Source of the DNA: Lepus europaeus | Lineage: Eukaryota > Chordata > Mammalia > Lagomorpha > Leporidae | Length of the DNA: 64,000 nucleotides | Direction: 5' to 3' | NCBI RefSeq assembly: GCF_033115175.1 | Contig: NC_084845.1 | Location: forward strand, 1,242,501-1,306,500 | Part shown: positions 24,567 to 36,260 of the stretch, in pieces | Position numbering within the stretch: position 1 is the first letter of the stretch | Layout: each line of letters opens with the position of its first letter | Program-made: the position numbers and the translations under genes | Notes under the pieces: model-generated | Database searches by the model: none | Seen by the model: only the letters and a program-made list of their open reading frames with translations | What the model was told of the DNA's origin: nothing

Positions 24567-25600
24567 ATGCCAAGCAACAAATGCAGAAACCGAGGAAACA
24601 AGAACAAGGAATACATTAGACACCCCCAAATGAACAAGACACCCCAAGCCAAGATTATAAAGATGATGAGATGGAAAAAATGCAAGATATTGATTTCAAA
24701 AAATTTATGATAAGAACAATTAAGAGTGTTCAAAAACAAATGCTTGAGCTACAGAATTCCTTACTGGACAGGATAGAAAATCTTCTTCGAGAAAATGAAA
24801 TCTTAAGGAGGAATCAAAATGAAACGCAGAAACTAGTAGAATAGGAAAGTGTGATAGTGAAGAGAAATCAAAATGAAATGAAGAACTCAATAGATCAAAT
24901 GACAAACACATTAGAGAGCCTTACAAACAGAATGGGTGAAGCAGAAGAGAGAATATCGGACTTAGAAGACAGAGCACAGGAAAGTATACAGTCAAACCAA
25001 AGAAAAGAAGAGGAAATTAGAAATCTAAAAAATATTGTTGGGAATCTACAGGATACTATAAAAAACCAACATTCAGGTTCTAGGTGTTTCTGAAGGCATG
25101 GAGCGAGAGAAAGGATTAGGAGGTCTTTTTAGTGAGATACTTGCAGAGAACTTCCCGGGTTTGGAGAAGGACAGAGACATCCTAGTACAGAAAGCTCATA
25201 GAACCCCTAGTAAACATGACCAAAAGAGATCCTCACCACGACACGTCGTAATCAAACTCACCACAGTGAAACATAAAGAAAAGATCCTAAAATGTGCAAG
25301 AGAGAAACGCCAGATTGCTCTCAGAGGATCTCCAGTTATACTCACAGCAGACTTCTCATCAGAAACCCTACAAGCTAGAAGAGAATGGCGAGATATAACC
25401 CAGGTACTAAGAAAGAAAAACTGCTAGCCCAGAATATTATATTCTGCAAAGCTCTCATTTGTGAATGAAGGTGAAATAAAGACGTTTCACAGAAACAGAA
25501 ATTGAAAGAATTTGTCACCACTCGTCCAGCCCTACAAAAGATGCTTAAAGATGTGTTACACACAGAAACACAGAAACATGGTCATCAATATGAAAGAAGG
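24567..25600 (+). pseudogene. L1 ORF1, degraded (composite element)
   Basis: Homologous to ORF1 of the first L1. The ATG is at 24567, with a coiled-coil region and RNA-binding domain in shifted frames (24851-25093, 25098-25427). A TAG near 24841 interrupts the coiled coil. It helps to locate frameshifts in the other copy because it lacks some of them. Confidence 0.85.
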
Positions 25601-25671
25601 TAAAGGAAGGAAACCTCACAGCAAAAGATCACAGGAAGCTCAAAGTATATATTATAAAATATCTTTGGCAA

Positions 25672-26249
25672 GTGGCAGGGCAAAGTTACTACTTATCAAT
25701 AGTCACATTGAACATTAATGGCCTGAACTGCCCAGTTAAAAGGCACAGATTGCCTGATTGGGTTAAGGAACAAAACCCATCTATTTGCTGGTTTGTTTTT
25801 CTTTGTTTTTTGTTTGTTTGTTTGTTTTTGACAGACAGAGTGGATAGTGAGAGACAGAGAGAAAGTCTTCCTTTTTGCTGTTGGTTCACCCTCCAATGGC
25901 CGCTGCGGCTGGCGCATTTCACTGATCCGAAGTCAGGAGCCAGGTGCTTCTCCTGGTCTCCCATGGGGTGCAGGGCCCAAGGACTTGGGCCATCCTCCAC
26001 TGCACTCCCTGGCCACAGCAGAGAGCTGGCCTGGAAGAGGAGCAACCGGGATAGAATCCGGCGCCCCAACCAGGACTAGAACCCAGTGTGCCAGCGCCGC
26101 AAGGTGGAGGATTAGCCTGTTAAGCCATGGCACCGGCCCTATTTGCTGTTTACAAGAAACACATCTTTCCAACAAAGATGCATACAGACTGAAAGTGAAA
26201 GGCTGGAAAAAGATATACCATGCCAGCAGAAATGAAAAAAGCTCAGGCT
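25672..26249 (+). pseudogene. L1 ORF2 N-terminal fragment (endonuclease), truncated
   Basis: The start codon is mutated to GTG at 25672, followed by the endonuclease N-terminus ('TLNINGLNCPVKRHRLPDW'). A CSINE (25791-26138) interrupts it. The L1 homology stops at about 26249, in the segment that reads 'AGVAIL' in the other copy, where the retrovirus-like segment begins. Confidence 0.85.
25791..26138 (-). mobile_element. CSINE inserted in L1 ORF2 fragment
   Basis: Minus-strand full-length C-repeat with a 10-nt target-site duplication, ctatttgctg, at 25781-25790 and 26139-26148. Confidence 0.92.
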
Positions 26250-28474
26250 AAAATTTGTGTTACCTTATTTAAAATGTTATTCTAATTGTGTTACTAGACT
26301 TGATAGTCATGTTAATGAGAAAGCCCCAGAGGCCTAAAGGGTTAAATACTTGTAAACTCCTACAGGTGCTTTCAAAAATACTGTGAAGTAAGCAAGTGCC
26401 TCTTGTTGGTTGATGAGTTTATAATTTTAAACATGGCAGCTTAAAGTCTTTTGTCATCCACAGTTATATATGATTTGCTGCTCATAGAACTAAAGTGTTG
26501 TTGGTTCTGTGCTTAGCTGTCCTCCTATAGGTTCCTATGGACTTTTTCCAGCCACTTCTATTGTATTCAGTACTTTGGGATGGCTCTGTAAACAGATGAA
26601 GCCAATAATGTATTAACAGTACCAACTGAGAGAAAGTATGGTTAACTGAGGTTACTAAAAACAAAAAGCAATTCAAATCAATTGGCAATCTACAAAAAGA
26701 GTTTAAAGACTTTAAAAGCTATTATTAAAATTGCTATGTTGGTCTATTATGTTAGTTTATATGTGTGTACATATTATATGTCCACATGAGAAAATTTTAT
26801 TGAGTTATTTTCATTGGCTTATAGAGAAGATTGTCCATAAATTTAAGCTGCTAAAATTAATCAAAGACATGTTTTAATTCATGTGACCTGAATCTCTGTA
26901 TCATATGTTTTAAACTTGTTGGTAGAAAGAAACTAAAAACATTTTAGATGGTTGTGCTTAAGTTTACTGGTTAAACAAAGTACACCATGTTACATATTTA
27001 AGAGGTGTTTCCAAATACATGATTCTTAAAATTTATAGAAGGCATTGGACCTTCTGGTAAATGTTTTCTTAAATTATTATCTAATGGTTGAAACTGTTTG
27101 CTAAGTTTTCATGTGATATTGCTATTGTCAGCAAGCGATCTAGGACTTGCTCCCTCATTTCTCTATCCTAAGCCCAACTTGTTCTTTCATTTCTTTATTC
27201 TCTTCAAGGTAGGAAACTAATTCTATTATGAAGGAATCTATAGGATGCACAATTTAATCTTTAGACCTTATAAAAGAGATGGCTAACATTTTTCTGTAAT
27301 AACATAGCCAAAATAAGAGCTTAAATTATAATCTCATAGCTAGATTTACTTCGCCATCAGCGAAGTAAACAGTAAGTAGAAAAAACCTCCCTTTCAGACC
27401 AAAGGGAAAGAAAGTTTTAAAGTGAGAATATAATTTTCCTTATGGGCATTGTCTACCTTAGAAAAACTACTACAAAACATGCCTGTGACTTTAGACTTGT
27501 AGTTCAGGCCACCGAAGATTAGAGATGGGACTTGGGCACTCCCTTGACTTGCATCCTCTGGTCTGCTTTAACAAAAACCAGGAGGAAAAGAAAGCTAGGC
27601 ATCAGAAGCAATGGGTGGCAGGCCTATTAATGGCTGATCTGTACAGTGATCTGCCCTCAAGGAGACCCAACAGGCCAGTCCACTACAGTGGCTTTCAATG
27701 TGGTAAGCCTGGGCTTCAGCAGAAGTCAGCTTGTGAAGAGCCCTGGCAGCTCTGCCAAGAGTTGGATCACTAGAAATGGACCTGCCCTGGAGTCGAAGGA
27801 TGCCCAGGTCAGAGCCACAGATCTTATTGGCTCTAAGCTGAAAACCTCTTCACTCAGCCCAGCTTCCAAAGTGACCACCGCAGCTGAGGGGATGGCCAAG
27901 TAGGGTCAGCAATATTGCAGGCAGAACTATAAATTTCTTGTTAGAGATGCCCCCTGCCTTTACTGGCCAGCTCTCCTCCCAGGCCAGCAAAGTAATGAAA
28001 GTCAACAGAGTGCCATCCCCTAGGAGGTTCACACTCCCTTAGGATGTACCCCATGTGAAGAGATAGATAGGTTTGGGCCTCTTAACTTACAAGGCCTAAA
28101 GCCCACCAGATTATTATCAAGCCCCTTCTGTCAGGTTCTATTTGCCTCTCAATCAGAAAACTTAATTGTAGCTTAGACAGCACCTTTCTTAGCTCCTCTA
28201 ATAATGACTCTGTCCTTTGTTCTAGAACCTGTCTAGTGCACTTGGGCCTCATTCCTTTGTAATCATAACCTCTACTCTACCACCAATGGCTCTACTCCCA
28301 ACCTGTGTGTACTGATGGTCCTCTTCCCCACTGAATGCTGTATAATTGTTCAAAATTTCTCTACAGACAAAACCCTCTACCTACAAAAGATGAGTGACTT
28401 TTCTCCAAGTCTTGGCTAGAATCAGCTTTCCGGTCTGTTGGGTGTTCCCCAATAAACCCTTTCCCTTAAAAAAA
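26250..28474 (+). mobile_element. Endogenous-retrovirus-derived segment inside L1
   Basis: No match to L1. The first roughly 1.2 kb is AT-rich and unassigned. Around 27600-27790 it resembles a gammaretrovirus-like gag nucleocapsid region, with a degenerate CCHC zinc knuckle, broken by stops. The end looks like an LTR U3-R: a C/T-rich stretch, AATAAA near 28451, then an A-run at 28466-28474. The A-run indicates that a polyadenylated transcript was copied. Old and non-coding; no viral gene is intact. Confidence 0.55.
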
Positions 28475-28988
28475 AAGAGGGAGGTGCCTTTCTCTGGAGG
28501 AGAGAACTTCCACTTTGACTATGACCTTGTCTAAATATGATCAGAGTCGGTGAACTCGGAAGGCTTCCATAGCCTTGGCAACTCATGACGGGAGCCTAGG
28601 GTGGTTACTGGCACCATAAACTAGAGTGTCAATTTGTTGGGTCAACAACAGGAGTCACTGTGCACTTGCTCCTCATGTGAGATCTCTGTCCTTAATGTGC
28701 TATACATTGTGATTTACTGCTATAACTAGTACTCAAACAGTATGTTTCACTTTCTGTTTCTGTGTGGGTGCAAACTGTTGAACTCTTTACTTAATATATG
28801 CTAAATTGATCTTCTGTATATAAAGAGAATTGAAAATGAATCTTGATGTGAATGGAAGGGGAGAGGGAGCGGGAAAGGGGAGGGTTGCGGGTGGGAGGGA
28901 AGTTATGAGGAGGGAAGCCATTGTAATCCATAAGCTGTACTTTGGAAATTTATATTCATTAAATAAAAGTTAAAAAAAAAGATGTCTC

Positions 28989-29319
28989 AATCTAGAACCC
29001 CACACCTAAATCGCAGATTGATGTGTCTATACCTCCACCCTTGATACCACTACTCATCCTCAAATACCTCATATCTTTAATATGGCCAAAATAAACTTAT
29101 GATGTTCTCAGTGAAAATTATTCCTATTAGTTACTTTCTCATCCCAGGAGATGGAGCTTCTATACTTCAACTAATGAATGCAAAAATCTTTCAGTCATCC
29201 CCTTTTTCTCTCTCATTCTCAAAAGTAGAAAATCAGAGCAGACCTATACAAAATTGTGAGCCAGAATGCAACCATTTCTACCACTTCCACAGCTACTATA
29301 ATGGTTCACACCATCAAGA
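28989..29319. other. Non-coding, L2-like debris begins
   Basis: No gene. From about 29260 the sequence ('ccatttctaccacttcc') continues past the CSINE into an L2-like stretch. Confidence 0.4.
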
Positions 29320-29327
29320 TCATCTGG

Positions 29328-29649
29328 GAGCTGGCGCCACGGCTCACTTGGTTAATCCTCCGCCTGCGGCGCCGGCATCCCATATGGCTGCTGGGTTCTA
29401 GACCCAGCTGCTCCTCTTCAAGTCCAGCTATCTGCTGTGGCCCGGGAAGGCAGTGGAGAATGGCCCAAGTGCTTGGGCCCTGCACCCACGTGGGAGACTG
29501 GGAAGAAGCACCTGGCTCCTGGCTTCGGATCGGCGCAGCTCTGGCCGTGGTGGCCATTTGGGGAGTGAACCAATGGAAGGAAGAACTTTCTGTCTTTCTC
29601 TCTCTCTCACTGTCTGTAACTCTATCTCTCAAATAAATTTAAAAAAAAC
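29328..29649 (+). mobile_element. CSINE
   Basis: C-repeat of the 'tcacttggttaatcctcc' subtype with target-site duplication tcatctgg at 29320-29327 and 29650-29657. It interrupts an L2-like sequence. Confidence 0.92.
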
Positions 29650-29657
29650 TCATCTGG

Positions 29658-30326
29658 ACTACTGCAGTAGCCTCCTCCCTCATCTTGCTGTCTCTTCACT
29701 CACAAAGGTTGTTCTCCACACTCAGGTGTAAAGAGCCTATGAGACCCGAGTCAGGCCACCTCCCTTCTCTGCGCCAAACGTCCCTTTGCCTCCATCATCT
29801 CCAAAATAGACATCGAATTCCTCATTAAGCCACTATAGACCTGATTTTCATCCTTCTGCCCTCTGTTCTGTTAAGAAAGGAGACTTAAAGTTCCCTGAAG
29901 CAACACAGCCTCACCTGGAACCACCTGCATACACATGTTCCTATTCCAGGAACAAACTTCTACAATCCATTCCATTGTTTGCTAATATCAGGGACCACTC
30001 CATGGAACCCCCAAGTTGGATTCAGAATCCTGGGCCTAGGATCCATTCAGGGTCTTCAGGCCCAATGCTTGCAAGAGTGGCAAGAAAAGATTTTTGGTAC
30101 AGCAGTCACAGAGATCACACAGATGGGAAGACCAGTAAGGTCTGGGACACACTTCATTCACTTTGTAGTGTCTGTAAGTGCCTCAGTACCAGTGACAAAG
30201 CTGGGAAGTTCTGAGGGACAGGCAACCATGGTGGTGCTCCAGGGGACCCAGGGGCTCCTGGCTGCTCTGACCAAGCAGTGGAGTCGGGTAACCTGGGGTC
30301 ATGGCTGTAACTCTGGGTCTCACTCT
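29658..30326 (+). repeat. L2-like remnant and unassigned sequence
   Basis: The first part ('gactactgcagtagcctcc') matches the L2 LINE 3' region as I remember it and resumes the sequence interrupted by the CSINE. The remainder (29960-30326) has open frames on both strands but no recognisable protein. Confidence 0.45.
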
Positions 30327-30337
30327 TTGTCATTGAC

Positions 30338-30648
30338 TTTTTTTTTTTTGACAGGCAGAGTTGACAGTGAGAGAGAGAGAGAGAAAGGTCTTTCTTTTCC
30401 TTTGGTTCATCCCCCAGTGGCTGCTGCAGCCGGCATGTTGCAGCCAGTGCACCGCGCTGATCCAAAACCAGGAGCCAGGTGCTTCTCCTGGTCTCCCATG
30501 TGGGTGCAGGGCCCAAGCACTTGGGCCATCCTCCACTGCACTTCCGGGCCAGAGCAGAGAGCTGGACTGGAAGAGAAGGCAACTGGGACATTTCCGGCAC
30601 CCCAATGGGGACTAGAACCTATTAGCCTATTGAGCCATGGCACTGGCC
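30338..30648 (-). mobile_element. CSINE
   Basis: Minus-strand C-repeat with an 11-nt target-site duplication, ttgtcattgac, at 30327-30337 and 30649-30659. Confidence 0.93.
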
Positions 30649-30689
30649 TTGTCATTGACTTTCACCAGCTCTATGACCTTGAAAATTGA

Positions 30690-31180
30690 GTAGAACAGTT
30701 TTGCTGCTGTAAGCATTCTCTGTGCACTATTTATCCTTTCCCTTTGCCACCCTTCAACTCACAGCCACTATTGTCTTACTATTGTCTTACTGTCTCCACA
30801 GCTTTTCCAGAAAGTCCTATGGTTGGGACCATACAGTATGTAGCTTTTTCAAATTGGTTTCTTCATTTAGTAATATGCATTTAAGTTTCCTCCACGTCTT
30901 TTAATGTCTTGATAGCCCATTGCTTGTTTATACTGAGTAATATTCCATTGTTTAAATGTGTAACATTTATTTATCCCTTTACTCACTGAAAGACATTGTT
31001 ATTGCTTCTAAATTTTGGCAATGATGAACAAAGGTTCTTTAAGTACTCCTGTCCAGATTTCTGTGTTGGCATAAGTTTTCAATTTATTTGAATAAAACCA
31101 AGAGGCAGTATTACTGGGTCTATGGTAATGGTTTTAGCATTTTTTGGTAATAGCTTGGCATTGTTGCAAATTTCAATTAG
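30690..31180 (-). mobile_element. Old mammalian L1 3' fragment
   Basis: The complement carries the typical end of ancient L1 ORF2 and 3' UTR: 'gagtaatattccattg', 'ttggcaatgatgaacaaagg', 'tggcataagttttcaa'. Heavily diverged. Confidence 0.7.
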
Positions 31181-31650
31181 GTTGAGAAATCTACTTCTTC
31201 CCTCAAAGAGAACAAGCACCACGTGCTGCTTCTGCTTGCTTTTCTATGAAGCATTAAGCCTCCAGACTCCAAGGATGGGATCCGTCATATGCCATGGATG
31301 TTGGGATAGGTCATGACAATGGCTGGGCAAGAACCAACAAAGACATTTGCCATTGAAGCCACATGAAAGCCTCTACCATACCATGACTTCTATGAGGGGA
31401 GCATCATATTGTAAGATACAGAAAACAAAAAAACATGATTCATTAGATTGTGTAGGTGTTCATTGATGGGAAATAAGTGGAGACCACTCAAGTGAGAATA
31501 AGCAAAGCCTGTGTTTTCACAGATTACTAAAGAAAAGGAGTTAATCACCATCACTTGCATTTGTCTGAGAAGCAAAGGTAGGTGAGGAGGGATAAAACTT
31601 TATAATTGAAGCCAAGGGAAGGCTTTAGGAGGGACCTTTTCCTTTTTTTA
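31181..31650. other. Non-coding, nothing recognised
   Basis: AT-rich sequence without a supported gene or repeat. Confidence 0.4.
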
Positions 31651-31953
31651 AGATTTGATTTATTTATTTGAGAGGTTAAGTTACAGACAGTGAGAGGGAG
31701 AGACAGAGAGAAAGGTCTTCCATCTGCTAGTTCACTTCCCAAATGGCCGGAATGGCTGGAGCTGCGCCGATCCAAAGCCAGGAGCCAGAAGCCTCTTCCA
31801 TGTCTCCCATGTGGATGCAGGGGCCCAAGCCCTTGGGCCATCCTCCACTGCTTTCCCAGGCCATAGCAGAGAGCTGGATTGGAAAAGAAGCAGCCAGGAC
31901 TAGAACCGGCACCCATATGGGATGCCAGCACCGCAGTCAGAGGATTAACCTAC
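31651..31953 (-). mobile_element. CSINE
   Basis: Minus-strand C-repeat: tail complement 'ttaagatttgatttatttat' to 'gcagtcagaggattaacctac'. Confidence 0.9.
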
Positions 31954-33039
31954 TTCAGGGGTGTCTTAATTGGCAGCCATTGGCATAACAAAGCTGGTAT
32001 GATTGGTTATGGGAGCATATTTGGTTTTCTACAATTGATTTGCAGGAAAAATTTAGGAAATCAGGCAGTTATTCAAAGTCCTGACCATTATATCTCACAA
32101 GTAGCCTGATTTGCATATGCTTTACATATGCTAGCTGTGTCTCAAGTTTTTGGTTGTGCATATAGTACATGGGTGTATCCAGGTTGTGCTAAGGTGTGTC
32201 AATTTCATACCACATCACACAAGGTTCTGGAGATATGTGTCTCTATGTTGTGGTTTTCTGAAACTACCAGAAACATACACTCCCATTCCATTTGGCATGT
32301 CTATAAAATACAGTGCCATAAATCTTTTTGTGTTTCTAGACTGGGCTGTGGCGTGCCAACAAATTACAGTCAAGTTGTGTGTGGATAACACTTAAAGTGT
32401 GTTGTGTTTATAGCTATTACCCTATGAATGGGTCAAAAGAAAAAACAAAATCAAACCACATAGGTGTGTCACTCTCATACACCTACACACAGAATCAGAC
32501 TTCAATCAACTATTTCATTAATATCTAGTGAACAGTTACATAGAAAAAAGGTTAGCATGTTAAATGGCAGAAAGATGCAAAAAATGAAATCCAGAATGTA
32601 ATAAATGCTGATGGACAAATTACTCAACAAATTCAACCAACAAACAATAATAAAAAGTTAAGTCATATTTATGGAATAATATACATGTACCAAACAAAAA
32701 TTATACATGACTCTTAGATTTTATTACAATGAATCTGTCTTTAAAAATCAATAATTTAGGAGTTTTTTTTTTTTTACTCTTCTGGACACAGTTGAGAAAA
32801 CTAAGCACTGACATATTTTATAGTTACATATACATATGGTTTAATTATATAAATATATATGTAGTTTGATAAAGGTATACAGATTATGAAAGAACTCTAA
32901 CTGTGGCATTGAAAAATCTATGAGGATTATAAGTAAACCAGTTCAGTAATGTGTGAGGTGACAGTTCAACAAAGAAAAAGTATGGAACGATAAATAACTG
33001 TAATGAGTCCCTCAAATTAAAAAGGTCTAGGACAAGGGT
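31954..33039. other. Non-coding, AT-rich, unassigned
   Basis: Contains two similar phrases ('gtgtcaatttcataccaca' at about 32197 and 'gtgtcactctcatacacc' at about 32465) and a T-run at 32764-32775. No gene. Confidence 0.4.
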
Positions 33040-33293
33040 GGGCTTTTAGTCTACTGTGTAAGACATGGACACCTATGTCCCATATCAAAGTCCCTGGATC
33101 AATAACTGGCTCTCACTCCAGCCTCCTGCCAATGTAGATCCAGGGAGGCAGCAGGATGGTTCAAGTCATTACATTCCTATCAGTCACATGGGAGACTGGA
33201 AGCCCACACCCTGTCATTTCAAGTAACCAAGGGTGCACTAGTGGTTGGGAGCTCTCTCTGTCTTTGCCTCTCAAATACATAAAAAACTTTTAG
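33040..33293 (+). mobile_element. Ancient CSINE-like element
   Basis: Diverged plus-strand element following the C-repeat plan: 'cctggatcaataactggct', 'gtcacatgggagactgg', 'gcctctcaaatacataaa'. Confidence 0.55.
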
Positions 33294-33499
33294 AGACCCA
33301 GCTCCACCTTGAAGGTATCCTTTCCCTTCCTCTGCTAGCAATAGAAAAACAAACTTTTTAGCTCTATTTTCATCACTGACCATTTGTAAGTTATTTTTTT
33401 CCTTGAGTTATTTTTCTTTCCCTTCTCCTGTGAAGTTTCTATTCCTGTTACCTGCAAGATTTGTTTTGTTTTTGTTTATAGAAAAAAAAATCCTGTTTT

Positions 33500-33835
33500 T
33501 CAAAAAGCAGTTCACCACTTAGGACAATACAGACAACACCAAGTCAGCCGATGGAAGGATATATTATTGACATATACATACTATGGCAATCACAAGAGCA
33601 GACCAACTGCATGTAAACAGGACAAATGCATGCAAGAACATTAATTAAAATCCAAGCCACCTGCCCCATTTCCCCAGTTTCTGCTTCTCTATCTAGTGCT
33701 CGTATTTCTCTGAGCTAGATAGGCAGGCTATTTGGAGTGAGAGCTCTTACCTCCTTTGCCTATACATGCAAATAAACTCCCTCCTTTGGTAAAAGACTGG
33801 TGTCTATGAGTCTGGCTTACATAGCACATCAGGTG
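33500..33835 (+). mobile_element. Possible LTR fragment (ERV)
   Basis: The end resembles an LTR R-U5: 'gcaaataaactccctcc' followed by 'gactggtgtctatgagtctg' and a terminal 'acatca'. The 5' boundary is uncertain and no internal sequence is present. 33294-33500 and 33836-34074 are unassigned. Confidence 0.35.
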
Positions 33836-34074
33836 ATATTCTTTGTGCTCATCTGACAACATAATAATGAAAGACTGGGGAAGGAATGGGTTCACAGGAC
33901 TTCCTCACACAGTCTTTTCCGTTTGTGTATATACTGGAAAACATCCAGTAGATGGGTAGACCATATCCTTGGACTTATTAAGGATGTATTCAAAAGAACA
34001 AAGGGAAGGTTTTGGTTTCAGGACTTTAAGTGTACATCAAAAAAGAAATCATACAATTTAAATATGCACAATTT

Positions 34075-34334
34075 GGGGCCGGTGCTGTGGAGTACAGTGT
34101 AAAACTGCTGCCTGCAGTGCTGGCACCCCCTATGGGCACCAGTTCAAGTTCCAGCGGCTCCATTTCCGATCTAGCTCTCTGTTATGGCCTGAGAAAGCAG
34201 TGGAGGATGGCCCAAGTCCTTGGGCCCCTGCACCCGCGTGAGAGACCTGGAGGAAGCTCTTGGCTCCTGGCTTTGGATTGGCCCAGCTCCAGCCATTGCA
34301 GCCATTTGGGAGTGAATGAGTAGATGGAAGACCT

Positions 34335-34398
<64 letters not shown>

Positions 34399-34462
34399 TC
34401 TCTCTGCCTCTGCCTCTCTGTAACAATGGCTTTCAAATAAATAAATCTTTAAAAAAAATAAA
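34075..34462 (+). mobile_element. CSINE with expanded (TC)n
   Basis: Full-length C-repeat ('ggggccggtgctgtgg') whose CT block has expanded to about 55 bp of pure TC (34340-34394). AAATAAATAAAT tail. Confidence 0.95.
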
Positions 34463-34502
34463 TAATTGCACCTGATTAAAGCCATTTTAAAAAGCAAAAA
34501 AG

Positions 34503-34783
34503 GCCTAACTAAGCCTCCACCTACAGCACCAGCATCCCATATGGGTACCAGTTTGTGTCCTGTCTGTTCCTCTTCCTATCCAGCTCTCTGCTTATGGCCT
34601 GTGGAAGCAGTGGGAGATGGCCCAAGTGCTTGGGCCCCTGTACCCGTGTGGGAGACCCAGAAGAAGCTCCTGGCTCCTAGCTTTAGCGCCAGTCATTGTG
34701 GCCATTTGAGGAGTGAACCAGCAAAGAATATCTCCCGCTCTGTGACTCTGCCTTCCAAATAAATACAATCTTTAAAAAAAAAA
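34503..34783 (+). mobile_element. CSINE, 5'-shortened
   Basis: Plus-strand C-repeat 40 bp after the previous one. It begins 'cctaactaagcctccacct', lacking the first bases, and the CT block is nearly lost. Confidence 0.88.
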
Positions 34784-35211
34784 AGCAAAATATTCAAAGT
34801 CGTGATTTTCTTACCATTTTATTATATATACACTTATATTATTATATATAATATATATTAATACACGTATTAATATGTATTTTATATCTATCTATCTATA
34901 TATATATGATCTTGAGATTCTATGTGGCTACTGTAACAGTATGGTGAAATAGAAAGTAGTAGTTTGTACTACACATCTCTCCCTAACTCCACATCATCTT
35001 AGCACCTTGTTATTGGTCATATAGGAGTATTTTACCAAAGTAATTGACTAAACACTAGACAGACCAAAATACCAAAAACTAAGGCTTTCTTGTGTTATAT
35101 GGCTAGGTTTAAGAGCCAGAGATTGTTAATAATGCAGACAGTGCTTTAAAGCATACAGTGTCTGTGAGTGTTACACTGTAAACAGACCAAAATATTTTGA
35201 TTTATCCAGAC
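34784..35211. other. Non-coding, AT-rich
   Basis: TATA/ATTA-rich low-complexity sequence at 34820-34910, then unassigned sequence. Confidence 0.5.
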
Positions 35212-35490
35212 ATGTTTGGCTTGGTGATGGAAACACTGGTTAAGACACTCACACATCAAACATCACAGTGCCTGCATTCAATTCCTGTCTCCTGTCTCAC
35301 AGCTTCCTGTGAATGTAAATCCTGGAAGGCAGCATGTAATGGTTCACATGGTTGGATCCCACCACCCACATGGGAGGCCTGATTGAGTTCCTGGTTCCCA
35401 GCTTCAATCCAGCCTAATCCTGGCCATTGCAGACATTTGAGGAAAGAATCAATAGAAAGGGATGCTCTGTCTCTGCTTCTCAAACAAATA
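35212..35490 (+). mobile_element. Ancient CSINE-like element
   Basis: Diverged plus-strand copy: 'cctgcattcaattcctgtc', 'ccacatgggaggcctgattg', 'cttctcaaacaaatatat'. Confidence 0.6.
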
Positions 35491-35799
35491 TATAATATGT
35501 ATATGAACATATAAAGTTATATATATATATATTTCAGTGCTCAAAAACATTTTTTCATTTATCAAAGAGGCCCACCACATTACTAAAGAATTGAAGTTTC
35601 AATGTCTTTGTTATACATGTATTTCTATTTATTAAAAAAGGAAAACATCACCAATATCTCTTTAAAAATAAGTAAAAGACATTAATAACTTTTTTCAGAG
35701 GATAACAACACACGTAAAAATGCTCACTATTATGAAACATGAGGAAAGTGCAATTAATCCCACTGAGAAAGTATTATACATCTAATAAAAGAGCTAAAA

Positions 35800-36260
35800 T
35801 TAAAAAGACTATAACAAATATTGACAAGAACATGGAGGATAAGAATTTTCATACAGTGTTGGTCAGAATACAAAGGGATATAGTCTAGATCAGTTTGGCA
35901 GCTTTATAAGTGAAACTTTCACATACTTTATTATTAATACAGACAGAAATATAACAAATATGCTCATTAAGAATTTTATGTCCATGTTCATAGTAGCTTT
36001 TATTTTAACAGCCTCAAACAGTAAACAACCTAACTACTCAATAAGAAATTAATAGTGACATACCCATAGAACTGAATGCTACTCAGAAATATTAACATAA
36101 GCAACACTGATGAATTGCAAAATAATTATGCAGTATACAAAATGTCATAAAAGCATAAATATTTTATTATTATATTCACAAACTATACTCTTATGAATGA
36201 AGGTAAATTAGACACAAGAAATGCAGGGAAATATTCCAACAGGGTATGAGGTAAATCAGA
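35800..36260 (+). mobile_element. Old L1 ORF2 3' fragment
   Basis: Reads like the C-terminal ORF2 end of an ancient L1 ('catacagtgttggtcagaat', 'tagatcagtttggcagc', 'actgaatgctactcagaa'). Stops throughout. 35491-35800 and 36260-36650 are unassigned non-coding. Confidence 0.6.

Larger units (their letters stand above)
23395..28978 (+). mobile_element. Composite L1-ERV-L1 retroelement
   Basis: A complete L1 5' UTR ('gtggagcggcaagatgg'), ORF1 and the first part of the ORF2 endonuclease (to about 26249) are followed by about 2.2 kb of unrelated retrovirus-like sequence ending in AATAAA and an A-run (26250-28474), then the last 500 bp of an L1 3' UTR with its poly(A) (28475-28978). Direct repeats aagatgtctc flank the whole at 23385-23394 and 28979-28988. 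Most of ORF2 and the early 3' UTR are absent. A single outer target-site duplication suggests the composite was integrated as one cDNA, although later insertion plus deletion is not excluded. Confidence 0.8.

Noticed and set aside
29979-30689. 236-codon frame crossing a CSINE
   Set aside because: The second half is SINE sequence and the first half has no recognisable domain.
34075-34160. tRNA gene
   Set aside because: The A- and B-box-like sequences belong to the tRNA-derived head of the CSINE; no cloverleaf or anticodon is intact.
34130-34497. Several 70-130 codon frames in CSINE copies (14100-14513, 21347-21856, 34130-34497, 46720-47154 and others)
   Set aside because: They recur in every SINE because the SINE body lacks stops, and they contain Ser-Leu or Arg-Glu repeats from the CT block. 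Not genes.
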